DNA from: JAAURB01 sp049647265
Lineage (GTDB): Bacteria > Cyanobacteriota > Cyanobacteriia > Cyanobacteriales > Microcoleaceae
Assembly: GCA_049647265.1 (NCBI GenBank)
Contig: JBARXJ010000020.1
Span: forward strand, 62,001-126,000
DNA: 64,000 bases
Direction of reading: 5' to 3'
Positions within the stretch are counted from its first letter, which is position 1. Every line of letters starts with the position of its first letter. Position numbers and translations under genes: made by a program. Of the stretch, positions 53,123 through 61,808 are shown in pieces. The notes under the pieces were generated by a model. It ran no database searches and was not told the origin of the DNA. It saw nothing but the letters and a program-made list of their open reading frames with translations.

Positions 53123-53575
53123 TCAATTATCCGTCAATTGGAGAGAAAAACTCCAGCCATGTTGGCGAAACCCTAAAGATTGATAAAAATGATGAGCGCG
53201 ACCGCGTTTAAGATTAGAAGAGAGTGTCACCTTATAACATCCGGCGGTTTGAGATAATTTTAATGCAGCCTGCATCATCTCTTTGCCAATTCCTTGGTTA
53301 CGATAAGCCGGAGAAACACTCACCCCATCCAGTACCGCAAATTGATGATATCCTCGATGCATCATCGTCGGCACATATAACAGGCTAAAGGTTCCCACTG
53401 CCTCCTGCTGTAACCAAGCAATATAAATCGTGTAATTGGGATATTGGTGAATTTTATCAAACAAAGCCTCTACCTCGACTTGCGGCAACAACGGCAAACC
53501 ATCCATCTCTGCATAAAGACGGTTTAACTCCGCTAAATGGGCGGTTGTAACAGGTTTAATTTCAAGCTGACTCAT
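53123..53575 (-). CDS. GNAT-family N-acetyltransferase
   Basis: A 150-residue GCN5-related acetyltransferase using acetyl-CoA. ATG 53575 (MSQLEIKPVTTAHL) is preferred to the GTG at 53593, which adds only LPKTT. Visible: motif A VSPAYRNQGIGKEMMQAAL with the (R/Q)xxGxG pyrophosphate loop, the preceding beta strand FAVLDGV, and C-terminal motif B AHHFYQSLGFRQHGWSF. The acceptor is unknown. The stop is 50 bp from the EamA start on the same strand, so the two may share a transcript. Confidence 0.92.
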   Translation of the reverse strand: MSQLEIKPVTTAHLAELNRLYAEMDGLPLLPQVEVEALFDKIHQYPNYTIYIAWLQQEAVGTFSLLYVPTMMHRGYHQFAVLDGVSVSPAYRNQGIGKEMMQAALKLSQTAGCYKVTLSSNLKRGRAHHFYQSLGFRQHGWSFSLQLTDN

Positions 53576-53891
53576 GGTTGTTTTAGGCAACACCGGATAA
53601 AAAGGCTTTCGGTGTTGGCGCAGCGTTGGCTTAGGGCATATTCTAACTCAGCCACTGCGTACGGGTACATTGCAATGGGCCTCTACCTGTCCCCCCATTA
53701 TTGAAAATTATGTTAAGATTTATTTAGAATTATGATCGTAAACGACGTAATTCAACTCATCTCTCGGATAGTACAGAGAGAGCAATTTTCCTTCCAAACA
53801 AAGAAATACAGGGAATTGTAGCTGTTTGAAGTCGGTTATAGATTTTTTGTAATTCTTAGCTATTCTTGATCTTTATTTACATTTCTCCTCC
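53576..53891. other. Intergenic 316 bp upstream of the cytochrome b gene
   Basis: No gene is visible. CTCTC...GAGAG around 53761-53780 is a weak inverted repeat near the cytochrome start region. TTATGTTAAGATTTA-like AT-rich promoter sequence lies at 53708-53735. Nothing else stands out. Confidence 0.35.
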
Positions 53892-54599
53892 ATGATTAGA
53901 CCTTTTAACCTCATGTTTGCCTTACGGCGAACTACCACAATTCTTTCAATTGGCATCCTCACAATGACTTTGATGGCTGCCCTCTCTGGGATATTAATCG
54001 CCTTCAACTATCAACCCGCAGCCGGGGCCAGTTATCGTTCCCTACAAGAAATTGCAACTCATACCAACTTTGGTTGGTTAATTGAAGGGATGCATCATTA
54101 CGCTGGAAACCTTGTCATTGCTTTGGGTTTAATCCAGATGGTCGTGATGTTTGTTTCTCGTCAATTCAAACGAAATTGGTTAGTGGCTTGGATTGCTGTT
54201 ATCGGTTTTATCCTCGCTGCGATTGGTTTAGACTGGACAGCAATGGTTTTAGACTGGACACAAACCGGATTTTGGCGGTTATCAGTTGAACTCGGAACCA
54301 TTGAAGCGATTCCTTTCGTCGGTTCACTTCTGCGGGATATTATCACGGGTGGCGGCGGCATTAGTACAGCGACATTGTTGAGACTGTACACCATTCACAG
54401 CTATATTTTATCACTCGGAGCAGTTGGCTTAGCGATCGCCCACTTAGCAGGTACTGTATTACAAGATCGTCAACAACAGCAAGATCGATTTGAACAACGC
54501 AAGCTGCAAGTTGAAGAAACTTTAAATCGTTTAGTTCAAGAAAACCCAGCTTCAAACACTCCTGCCACTGAAGAAGTCGAAACTTCTAATAAAAACTAA
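53892..54599 (+). CDS. Small cytochrome b (bc/b6 N-terminal-like) membrane protein
   Basis: A 235-residue, four-helix membrane cytochrome: ILTMTLMAALSGILIAFNY, GNLVIALGLIQMVVMF, WIAVIGFILAAIGLDW and YILSLGAVGLAIAHLAG. In b6, each heme is held by a His pair: two on helix B 14 apart and two on helix D 15 apart. Here helix D has His169 and His184 (15 apart) but helix B has only His68/His69 with no His near residue 82-83. Probably only one heme is fully ligated in the usual way. An amphipathic, Gln-rich C-terminus follows. Possible role: electron transfer between quinone and an unknown partner. Confidence 0.8.
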   Translation: MIRPFNLMFALRRTTTILSIGILTMTLMAALSGILIAFNYQPAAGASYRSLQEIATHTNFGWLIEGMHHYAGNLVIALGLIQMVVMFVSRQFKRNWLVAWIAVIGFILAAIGLDWTAMVLDWTQTGFWRLSVELGTIEAIPFVGSLLRDIITGGGGISTATLLRLYTIHSYILSLGAVGLAIAHLAGTVLQDRQQQQDRFEQRKLQVEETLNRLVQENPASNTPATEEVETSNKN

Positions 54600-54624
54600 G
54601 GGATTATATCTTTAAGTTTTGTAG

Positions 54625-54655
54625 AGACGTTCAGCCGAGAACGTCTTTTTTTATT
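54625..54655 (+). terminator. Rho-independent terminator AGACGTT/AACGTCT
   Basis: AGACGTT (54625-54631) pairs with AACGTCT (54640-54646) over an 8-nt loop and is followed by TTTTTTATT, 26 nt after the cytochrome stop. The stem core is the same GAGACGTT element seen at the psbO and second desaturase ends. Confidence 0.8.
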
Positions 54656-54707
54656 TTAATTTTTTATAATATTTGAAGTTCACCTTGATTGAAAAGAATC
54701 AGAGATT

Positions 54708-55580
54708 ATGACTGTACTTCAAGAAACCTGGACAAGCGAATATATTCAAACAAACGGAGTCACCTTACATTATGTCACCCAAGGTGAGGGGCCATTGATG
54801 TTAATGTTACATGGATTTCCAGAATTTTGGTATTCTTGGCGACATCAAATCCCAGAATTTGCCAAAGATTATAAAGTGGTTGCATTAGATTTAAGGGGAT
54901 ACAACGAAAGCGAAAAACCGCAAGATGTTTCAGCTTATCAAATGAAAGAATTAATTGCGGATATTAAAGGCGTAATTACCGGCTTAGGTTATGATTCTTG
55001 TGTGTTAGCGGCTCATGATTGGGGTGCAGCAATTGCTTGGGCTTTTGCCTATGCAAATCCTGCATTAGTAGAAAAACTGATTATTATGAATGTGCCTCAT
55101 CCGGCTAAATTTGCCGATGGACTATGGACAATTGAACAACTACAAAAAAGTTGGTATATTTTCTTTTTCCAACTGCCAATATTACCAGAATTATTAATAC
55201 AAGCGAATGATTATCAAGCGATTGCCTCTGGATTTATAGACATGGCAATTGATAAAAGTGCGTTTACTGAAGCCGATCTTAATGCTTATAAAGATGCCGC
55301 CGCTAAACGAGGCGCATTAACCGCAATGATTAATTATTATCGCAATATCTTTCAGGGATTTTTCAGTCCAGATAAACCTCAAGAATGGAGATTATTAGAA
55401 ATTCCAACTTTAATGATTTGGGGTGAAGAAGATAAAGCCTTAGGACGGGAATTAACTTACGGAACAGAAGAATATGTGAAAGATTTACAGATTCGTTATA
55501 TCCCTAATTGTAGTCATTGGGTACAACAAGAACAGCCAGAATTAGTGAATCAGTATATGCGAGAGTTTATAACTGATTAA
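54708..55580 (+). CDS. Alpha/beta-hydrolase, epoxide-hydrolase-like
   Basis: A 290-residue alpha/beta-hydrolase. The oxyanion region HGFPEFWYSW lies near residue 38, and the nucleophile Asp is in AAHDWGAAIAW (about residue 106). The catalytic acid region (LMIWGEEDKALG) and the His in NCSHWVQQEQPE fill the triad. HGFPE and HDWG with an Asp nucleophile point to soluble epoxide hydrolases or haloalkane-dehalogenase relatives rather than esterases. Substrate unknown. Monocistronic, convergent with the aldehyde dehydrogenase. Confidence 0.92.
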   Translation: MTVLQETWTSEYIQTNGVTLHYVTQGEGPLMLMLHGFPEFWYSWRHQIPEFAKDYKVVALDLRGYNESEKPQDVSAYQMKELIADIKGVITGLGYDSCVLAAHDWGAAIAWAFAYANPALVEKLIIMNVPHPAKFADGLWTIEQLQKSWYIFFFQLPILPELLIQANDYQAIASGFIDMAIDKSAFTEADLNAYKDAAAKRGALTAMINYYRNIFQGFFSPDKPQEWRLLEIPTLMIWGEEDKALGRELTYGTEEYVKDLQIRYIPNCSHWVQQEQPELVNQYMREFITD

Positions 55581-55755
55581 TTGATAAATTATTCCACCAT
55601 CTAATTTGTCAAAATATAAGAGTTATGTTTGACCTTACTGCTATAAATGTAAAAATTAATATAGGGGTAGGAGCGCTTAACAGCAGAAGCAAGCAAAAAA
55701 GTAAAACCTAACTCTTTTCAATCACTAATCACCCACGCCCCCTCACCCACAAACC

Positions 55756-57138
55756 TTATCGACTGACGAAAAAATTCATTAATTTTAGCTTTTTCAGATA
55801 CGGGGGATAACGAACGGAAAAATCAAACCGGAATGATTTTTTCAACACACTTTTGTAATGAGAAAATGTATCAAAACTGGCTTTTCCGTGATAGGAACCG
55901 ATGCCACTATTGCCGACACCGCCAAACGGTAAAAACTGACTCCCTACCTGTAAAACCGTATCATTAAACAGAATACCGCCGGAAGAAGTGCCTTGCAAAA
56001 CTTGTTGCTGTTTAGCTGAATTATTGGAGAAAAAATATAAGGCTAAGGGTTTCGGGCGAGCATTAATTTGTACAATCGCTTTTTCTAAACTCTGATATTC
56101 TAAAACAGGTAAAATCGGCCCAAATATCTCATCTTGCATCACCGGATCTTCCCAAGATACCTCATCAATAATTGTCGGAGCAATATATTTTTCTTCTAAG
56201 TTAGTTTGCCCGCCAATGACAATCTTTCCCTTGTCTAAAAATTGAGTCAGTCGTTGCCAATGTTTAGGGCTAATCATCCGGGCATAATCCGGACTTTCTT
56301 GGGGATTTTCACCATAAAAATCATGAATCGTTTGTTGAAGGGCGGTTAAGAGTTCTGATTTAATCGATCGATCAACCAACAAATAATCTGGTGCAATACA
56401 AGTTTGTCCAGCATTGAGAAATTTTCCCCAAATAATCCGCTTTGCGGCGATTTGAATATTCACTTCATGATCGACAATACAAGGACTTTTTCCACCTAAT
56501 TCTAACGTTACTGGGGTCAACTGTTTTGCTGCTGCTTCCATCACCACTTGACCGACTTTTGTCCCGCCTGTAAAAAAGATGTGATCGAACTTTTGATTGA
56601 GTAAAGTTTGAGCCGTTTCAACTCCGCCTTCTACCGCTACAATATAAGCCGGATCAAACGTTTTTTCGATTAAATCTGTAATCACTTTAGAAGTCTCAGC
56701 AGCCAATTCTGAGGGTTTAAGAATCGCACAATTTCCCGCAGCAATTGCCCCGACTAACGGTGTCATCATTAACTGAAACGGATAATTCCAAGGCCCAATA
56801 ATTAACACCACCCCCAAAGGTTCTGGATAGACTCGCGCTGATGCTGGAAACTGCGCTGGGGAAACGGGAACTTTTTTTGGCTTTGCCCAAGATTTGAGCT
56901 GTTTAATGGCATAATTAATTTCAGTAAGAGCAGCCATCTCAAAGCTAGCTTCTAACTCCGGCCGTCCCAGATCGGCAATGACTGCATCAAGAATCAATCG
57001 GCGGTTTTCGACCATCATTTGCTTCAACCGCTGTAATTGTTGCCGTCGGAAGCCGAGATCCCGTGTTTGACCCGTCGCAAAAAATTGTCGTTGTTGTTGA
57101 ACCCGTTGAGAAATGTTGTGAGTGTCTGCCATCATCAA
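55756..57138 (-). CDS. Aldehyde dehydrogenase (class 3-like)
   Basis: A 460-residue NAD(P)+-dependent aldehyde dehydrogenase. Visible: IIGPWNYPFQLMMTPLVGAI (cofactor fold), AILKPSE, FTGGTKVGQ, LELGGKSPCIVD with the catalytic Glu, and NAGQTCIAPDYLL with the catalytic Cys. The membrane-associated C-terminus (PPYLKKLKLMNFF) fits fatty-aldehyde enzymes of cyanobacteria. It probably oxidises long-chain aldehydes to fatty acids, which would complement the desaturases in the window, but this is inferred. The start could be Met1 or Met3 (MMMADTH). Confidence 0.93.
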   Translation of the reverse strand: MMMADTHNISQRVQQQRQFFATGQTRDLGFRRQQLQRLKQMMVENRRLILDAVIADLGRPELEASFEMAALTEINYAIKQLKSWAKPKKVPVSPAQFPASARVYPEPLGVVLIIGPWNYPFQLMMTPLVGAIAAGNCAILKPSELAAETSKVITDLIEKTFDPAYIVAVEGGVETAQTLLNQKFDHIFFTGGTKVGQVVMEAAAKQLTPVTLELGGKSPCIVDHEVNIQIAAKRIIWGKFLNAGQTCIAPDYLLVDRSIKSELLTALQQTIHDFYGENPQESPDYARMISPKHWQRLTQFLDKGKIVIGGQTNLEEKYIAPTIIDEVSWEDPVMQDEIFGPILPVLEYQSLEKAIVQINARPKPLALYFFSNNSAKQQQVLQGTSSGGILFNDTVLQVGSQFLPFGGVGNSGIGSYHGKASFDTFSHYKSVLKKSFRFDFSVRYPPYLKKLKLMNFFVSR

Positions 57139-57256
57139 ATGGAGTGTAATGGTTGTAGATCTATATTACATAAATTACCGAACGGGTCGGTTGTCATTTA
57201 TGCTGTTTTTAGGCGTGTAGTGAGAAGATGCAACTAAGGTACAACCTGACTGAACT

Positions 57257-59314
57257 ATGACCATCAAGGAAATTCTATATTTAGAAATCCCAACACCAGA
57301 TACCCAACGAGTCTGTAACTGGTTGCAAGAGAAGTTTGAACCGGGAATGGCAGAAAAAGTCGTGACTCCAGATGGGTTTCGCCTGATTTTTTCTGCAACG
57401 ACAAAATCCCCATCAGTAGACAACGAACTGTTAACCTTTGTTTGGTCACTACAACGGACTACCTATCTTAAAGTGTTTCGCGTTGGTTATCCGCCCCAGA
57501 TGGAAGAACGAATCTTTCTAAAACGCTTAGAAACTGAACTGCGTCAACAATTTCCTCATCATTACCCCGAACCCCCAGAGATTGATTTTTCGGGGCAATC
57601 TATTTTTGAAGGGTTAGCAGCAGACTATCCTTTAACGGTTAAATATTTCCAAAAAATGCCGAAGGGAGAATTTGACCTTCAGCGGGTTTATTGGTGGGAA
57701 AAACGTTGGCGCGAAGGAGTTCGTCATCCTCAGCAACCGCAGCAAGTTATTGATACGTCTAACGCGACAAATTCCGCTCAGCCTGATTATGATTTAATTT
57801 ATATTGGCGGCGCTTTAGGAGTGATTCACGCAGCGGTAATGGCACGATTAGGATATCGGGTATTACTGTTAGAAAGGTTGCCGTTTGGGCGGATGAACCG
57901 GGAGTGGAATATATCCCGCAGTGAGTTGCAAAGTGTGATTGATTTGGGGTTATTCACAGCGCTCGAAGTTGAAGAAGTTATTGCCCGCGAATATAAAGAT
58001 GGATTTAATAAGTTTTTTGATGCTTATAATCCTTCAGTTGCCCAAGCGCCTATTTTACATACTTCCACTGTTTTAAATATTGCCTTAGATTCCGAAAAAC
58101 TCTTACAGCTTTGTGGCAAAAAATTACGGGAAGCTGGAGGCGAAATTTGGGATGAGACCGAGTTTATTAAAGCAGAAATTAGCCCGAGTTTAGTCACAGT
58201 AGAAAGCGTTAATTTACCCACTCAAACTCAACGTCAAACCACAGGACGGTTATTAGTGGATGCCATGGGAACCGCTTCTCCCATTGCCTGGCAACTCAAT
58301 GGCGGTCGGGCATTTGATAGTGTTTGTCCAACGGTAGGGGCAATTATTGATGGTGGTTTTGAACCGGGGGTTTGGGATTCTAAATATGGGGATGTTTTGA
58401 ATAGTCACGGGGATATTTCTCGGGGACGACAACTGATTTGGGAGTTGTTTCCGGGGGAAGGCAACGATTTAACGTTTTATCTATTTCATTATCATCAAAT
58501 TCATCCAGAAAATCCGGGATCTTTACTGGAAATGTACGAAGATTTCTTTACAATTTTACCGGAATATCGTCGTTGTGATGTCGATCAATTGAGTTGGAAA
58601 AAGGCGACTTTTGGTTATATTCCAGGGCATTTTAGTCTAAAAAGTAGCGATCGCAAAGTGGCTTATGATCGCTTAATTTCTATTGGAGACGCGGCTTCTT
58701 TACAGTCTCCTTTAGTCTTTACTGGATTTGGTTCTTTAGTGCGGAATTTATCTCGGTTAACTAATTTATTAGATACGGCTTTAAAATATGATTTATTAAC
58801 CGCAAAATACCTGAATAAAATTCGAGCGTATCAAAGTAACGTTTCTGTCACTTGGCTATTTTCTAAAGGGATGATGGTTCCGACTGGGAAACATTTACCC
58901 CCTCAAAAAGTGAATTCAATTTTAAATACCTTTTTTGGCATTTTAGCAACAGAACCCCCAGAAGTCGCCGATACATTTATTAAAGATAGAACACCCTGGG
59001 GAATGTTTACTCGTTTAGCATTAAAAGCCGCTCGAATTAATCCCAAGTTATTAATTTGGATTTTAGATTTTATTTCGATTAATGAAACGATACGATGGAT
59101 GATGAGTTATTTTAACTATTCAATCCTTGCATTAATTAGCTACTTATTCGCCTGGGTTCCTCGTTTTTCTCGTTGGATACAACCTTGGTTAGAACCTCGT
59201 TTCCCGAGTCTGTGGTTTAGATTATTAGCAGTCAGTTATAGCTTAACCGATGGGTTGGGAAAACCTCAAGCTAAGGCACTTCAGGCAACTCTTCATCTCA
59301 AATCCGATCATTAA
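57257..59314 (+). CDS. cruA: CruA-type lycopene cyclase (FAD-dependent)
   Basis: CruA cyclises lycopene to gamma- or beta-carotene in cyanobacteria and green sulphur bacteria. The 685-residue protein has an N-terminal region of about 170 residues (KEILYLEIPTPDTQRVCNWL, KTFVWSLQRTTYLKVFRVG-like FVWSLQRTTYL), then the FAD-binding fold: YDLIYIGGALGVIHAAVMARLG and RVLLLERLPFGRMNREWNISRSEL. Downstream are FNKFFDAYNPS, DSEKLLQLCGKKLREAGGE, VDAMGTASPIAWQLNGGRA and DRLISIGDAASLQSPLVFTGFGSL. The order and the FGRMNREWNISRSEL block match CruA rather than CruP (GREQEWNISR). Convergent with the PqqD-like gene. Confidence 0.85.
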   Translation: MTIKEILYLEIPTPDTQRVCNWLQEKFEPGMAEKVVTPDGFRLIFSATTKSPSVDNELLTFVWSLQRTTYLKVFRVGYPPQMEERIFLKRLETELRQQFPHHYPEPPEIDFSGQSIFEGLAADYPLTVKYFQKMPKGEFDLQRVYWWEKRWREGVRHPQQPQQVIDTSNATNSAQPDYDLIYIGGALGVIHAAVMARLGYRVLLLERLPFGRMNREWNISRSELQSVIDLGLFTALEVEEVIAREYKDGFNKFFDAYNPSVAQAPILHTSTVLNIALDSEKLLQLCGKKLREAGGEIWDETEFIKAEISPSLVTVESVNLPTQTQRQTTGRLLVDAMGTASPIAWQLNGGRAFDSVCPTVGAIIDGGFEPGVWDSKYGDVLNSHGDISRGRQLIWELFPGEGNDLTFYLFHYHQIHPENPGSLLEMYEDFFTILPEYRRCDVDQLSWKKATFGYIPGHFSLKSSDRKVAYDRLISIGDAASLQSPLVFTGFGSLVRNLSRLTNLLDTALKYDLLTAKYLNKIRAYQSNVSVTWLFSKGMMVPTGKHLPPQKVNSILNTFFGILATEPPEVADTFIKDRTPWGMFTRLALKAARINPKLLIWILDFISINETIRWMMSYFNYSILALISYLFAWVPRFSRWIQPWLEPRFPSLWFRLLAVSYSLTDGLGKPQAKALQATLHLKSDH

Positions 59315-59445
59315 ATGATTGTCTTTTTAGAGGCTTCTGTCAATTGCACTCAATCTCTCTTTACTTTGTAAGAGAATAGAGGGATTTTGAGAGAAAAACA
59401 GTATAAAGTTGACTCAATTCAATACAGCATGGATTGCCTTGATTG

Positions 59446-59913
59446 CTAAATATACCAAAATCCTTTATTTGAACCCCAATTTCTTAAAACGGGTGTTTGA
59501 TAAGGAAGCTTAGTAAAAAAGCGAGGCAGTTGGGGGGTATGTTGTTTGATATTCTGACTGATTCGAGTATAATTTTGGCTCACCCAACGATTGAATAAAG
59601 TCAAAACATAAAGTATTCGAGAAATAAGAGATTCATCTGTAATCAGTAAAATTAATCCATTGGCTCGGAGCTGATGTATAAATGTAATCAGATCCCGTTC
59701 AAACTGTTGGGGTTCAACTTGATATCGAGATAAAATGATAGCTCTAATTTCCTGAATGGTTCGAGGTTGAGAAATCAATTGCCAAATGGCAGCACCAACC
59801 CATTCTAAGCCAAAATACTCCTCAGATTTCAGGTTGAGAATTAAGACTTCATTACCCAATTTAGATGAGCGTTGATGTTTAGCAACTGTAATTAATAGAG
59901 ATTCCTTTAACAT
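59446..59913 (-). CDS. PqqD-like (RiPP recognition element) protein with leader-like C-terminus
   Basis: A 155-residue protein. Residues 8-95 have the PqqD/RRE pattern: KHQRSSKLGNEVLILNLKSEEYFGLEWVGAAIWQLI as overlapping blocks, TIQEIRAIILSRYQVEPQQFERDLITFIHQL and RANGLILL. That fold binds leader peptides of ribosomally made natural products. Residues 138-147 read YQTPVLRNWG, the YxxPxLxxxG pattern that lasso-peptide leaders use to bind PqqD-like proteins, followed only by SNKGFWYI. No lasso cyclase, protease, radical-SAM or other RiPP enzyme is in the window. A 36-codon ORF ends 4 nt before its start. It may instead be a self-binding or orphan regulator. Confidence 0.72.
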   Translation of the reverse strand: MLKESLLITVAKHQRSSKLGNEVLILNLKSEEYFGLEWVGAAIWQLISQPRTIQEIRAIILSRYQVEPQQFERDLITFIHQLRANGLILLITDESLISRILYVLTLFNRWVSQNYTRISQNIKQHTPQLPRFFTKLPYQTPVLRNWGSNKGFWYI

Positions 59914-59917
59914 TCTA

Positions 59918-60028
59918 CTAAACCATTGACATCACAATAGACGAAGAGATTAAACAGCATGGCGTTCTAATGATGATTTTAGCTAATTCATCCAGTTTTA
60001 ACTCAAGATGTTCTTCCCCAACAGCCAT
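59918..60028 (-). CDS. Possible 36-residue peptide directly upstream of the PqqD-like gene
   Basis: ATG 60028 opens MAVGEEHLELKLDELAKIII followed by RTPCCLISSSIVMSMV and TAG at 59918-59920, four nt before the PqqD-like ATG at 59913. The N-terminal half is a charged amphipathic helix and the C-terminal half is short, with CC and SSS. That is the general shape of a leader-core precursor. The ribosome site is weak (CAGG). A chance ORF is quite possible. Confidence 0.25.
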   Translation of the reverse strand: MAVGEEHLELKLDELAKIIIRTPCCLISSSIVMSMV

Positions 60029-60489
60029 ACGGCCTGTTATCTTTTGATAAAAGCTATCGATTAAAATAATCGACTTTTAAAGATATTAAAATAATATTGG
60101 AAAAGAAGGTAAATAACCGGATGATCTAGACTCAATCATTTTAATAGCTAATTCTATCAGTATAATCTTTCTGACCCTGAGTGAATAGATCGAGATGGAC
60201 AGATTGCAAACTGAAACAGTTATACTTTGCTAGAAGTCTATCCTTTCATATATTTTATCCTGATTTTAACAGTCTTGAACCGATAATTTCCAAGAATTAT
60301 TTGAAGAGTTGATAAAATTTGAGGAATAAGATCGCAAATAAGGGAATGTAGCTTTATATACAATTCACAATTGTGTTAGGACAAGAGCGTGATTGTGATC
60401 GCTATTAAGTGCTAAATTGCTAAGCTGAAACTGAACCGTCACTTTCAACACTGCCCAATTGCGATACAGCCTCCGCCACGCGATCGCAA
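60029..60489. other. 461-bp intergenic upstream of the PqqD-like pair
   Basis: No other gene is seen. There is a perfect hairpin TCGATTA-AAA-TAATCGA at 60057-60073 and a palindrome CACAATTGTG at 60366-60375. Both could be regulatory for the minus-strand genes downstream. The right end overlaps the 3' side of the methionine-gamma-lyase-like gene, with a HIP1 site at 60480-60487. Confidence 0.35.
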
Positions 60490-61773
60490 TTAATCACAGT
60501 TGCCAATAGCAGAAATAGCTGCTTCTAACGCCAGTTCGATATGAGTCCAGTGGGTTCCCCCTTGACAGAAAACAATGTAGGGGTCTCGTAATGGCCCGTC
60601 TGCGGAAAATTCCGAGGTACTCCCATCAACAAACGTACCACCAGCCATCACTAATTGACTCTCATACCCAGGCATTGCGGCTGGGACAGGATCTAAGTAG
60701 GAACCGACCGGAGAATACTGCTGAATGGCACGACAGAAGGCGATTAACTTTTCGGCAGACCCCAATTCAACAGCTTGAATCATATCTCGCCGAGGTTCTG
60801 TGGGCAGTGGGTTAACTCGATATCCTAATTGATCGAACACATAAGCGATTAAATGATTGCCTTTAAGAGCTTCTCCTACCATTTGCGGCGCTAAAAATAA
60901 CCCTTGAAACAGTAAACGATTTTGATCAAATGTTGCTCCGCCACTACTCCCAATTCCAGGGGCGGTTAATCGACAAGTTGCCGCTTCAACTAACTCCGCT
61001 TTTCCTGCAATATAACCCCCCGCCGTTACAATCGTTCCTCCAGGATTTTTGATTAATGACCCGGCAATTAAATCTGCCCCAACTGCGGTCGGTTCTTGGG
61101 TTTCGACAAATTCCCCATAACAATTATCCACTAAGCAAATCGTATTTGGATTTTGTTGCTTGACCAAATCAACAATTCGTTTAATTTCAGCAATGGATAA
61201 ACTTGAACGCCAGGAATAACCGCAAGATCGCTGAATAAAAACCATACGAGTTTGGGGTCTGACGGCACTGTTGAGGGCCGGCCAATCAATTTTACCTTCC
61301 CTAGAGAGAGACAACTGGCGGTATTTAATGTCATACTCTATGAGGGAACCTTGACCTTGCCCACGTAAACCAATGACTTCCTCCAAGGTGTCATAGGGAT
61401 TACCCGTGACGGAAAGCAGTTCGTCTCCGGGACGCAAAACACCAAACAAGGCACAGGCGATCGCGTGAGTTCCAGAAACAAACTGAACTCTAACAGAGGC
61501 TGCTTCTGCACCCATGACTTCGGCAAAAACCCGATCCAAGGTTTGACGACCGAGATCATCATGTCCGTAGCCTGTTACCCCTGCAAAATGTTGGGTTCCC
61601 ACACGATGATTTCGGAATGAGTGCAAAACTCTTTTAAGATTTTGCTTGACCTGAGTGTCAATTCCAGAAAAAATCGAAAATAGTGTTTGTTTTGCATCAT
61701 TTAGCAGTTCAATGCTATGGTTCATTGCCGGACTCGCTTTAATTGTGGGGTTGGGTGGATCATTATGACGCAA
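60490..61773 (-). CDS. Methionine gamma-lyase-like PLP enzyme (aluminium-resistance family)
   Basis: A 427-residue PLP-dependent enzyme of the family annotated as methionine-gamma-lyase-like or aluminium-resistance protein. GYGHDDLGRQTLDRVFAEV, VQFVSGTHAIACALFG, VDNCYGEFVETQEP and the PLP-Lys segment DLIAGSLIKNPGGTIV are clear, as are GIGSSGGATFDQNRLLFQGL and the late block VMAGGTFVDGSTSEFSADGP. Real substrate unknown. The ORF start at 61773 (MRHNDPPNPTIKASPA) is kept, but Met17 is possible. It diverges from the first desaturase, only 35 bp apart. Confidence 0.92.
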   Translation of the reverse strand: MRHNDPPNPTIKASPAMNHSIELLNDAKQTLFSIFSGIDTQVKQNLKRVLHSFRNHRVGTQHFAGVTGYGHDDLGRQTLDRVFAEVMGAEAASVRVQFVSGTHAIACALFGVLRPGDELLSVTGNPYDTLEEVIGLRGQGQGSLIEYDIKYRQLSLSREGKIDWPALNSAVRPQTRMVFIQRSCGYSWRSSLSIAEIKRIVDLVKQQNPNTICLVDNCYGEFVETQEPTAVGADLIAGSLIKNPGGTIVTAGGYIAGKAELVEAATCRLTAPGIGSSGGATFDQNRLLFQGLFLAPQMVGEALKGNHLIAYVFDQLGYRVNPLPTEPRRDMIQAVELGSAEKLIAFCRAIQQYSPVGSYLDPVPAAMPGYESQLVMAGGTFVDGSTSEFSADGPLRDPYIVFCQGGTHWTHIELALEAAISAIGNCD

Positions 61774-61808
61774 ATCAAACCCGCTCGTAAAGCAAATAGA
61801 CGTTATTC

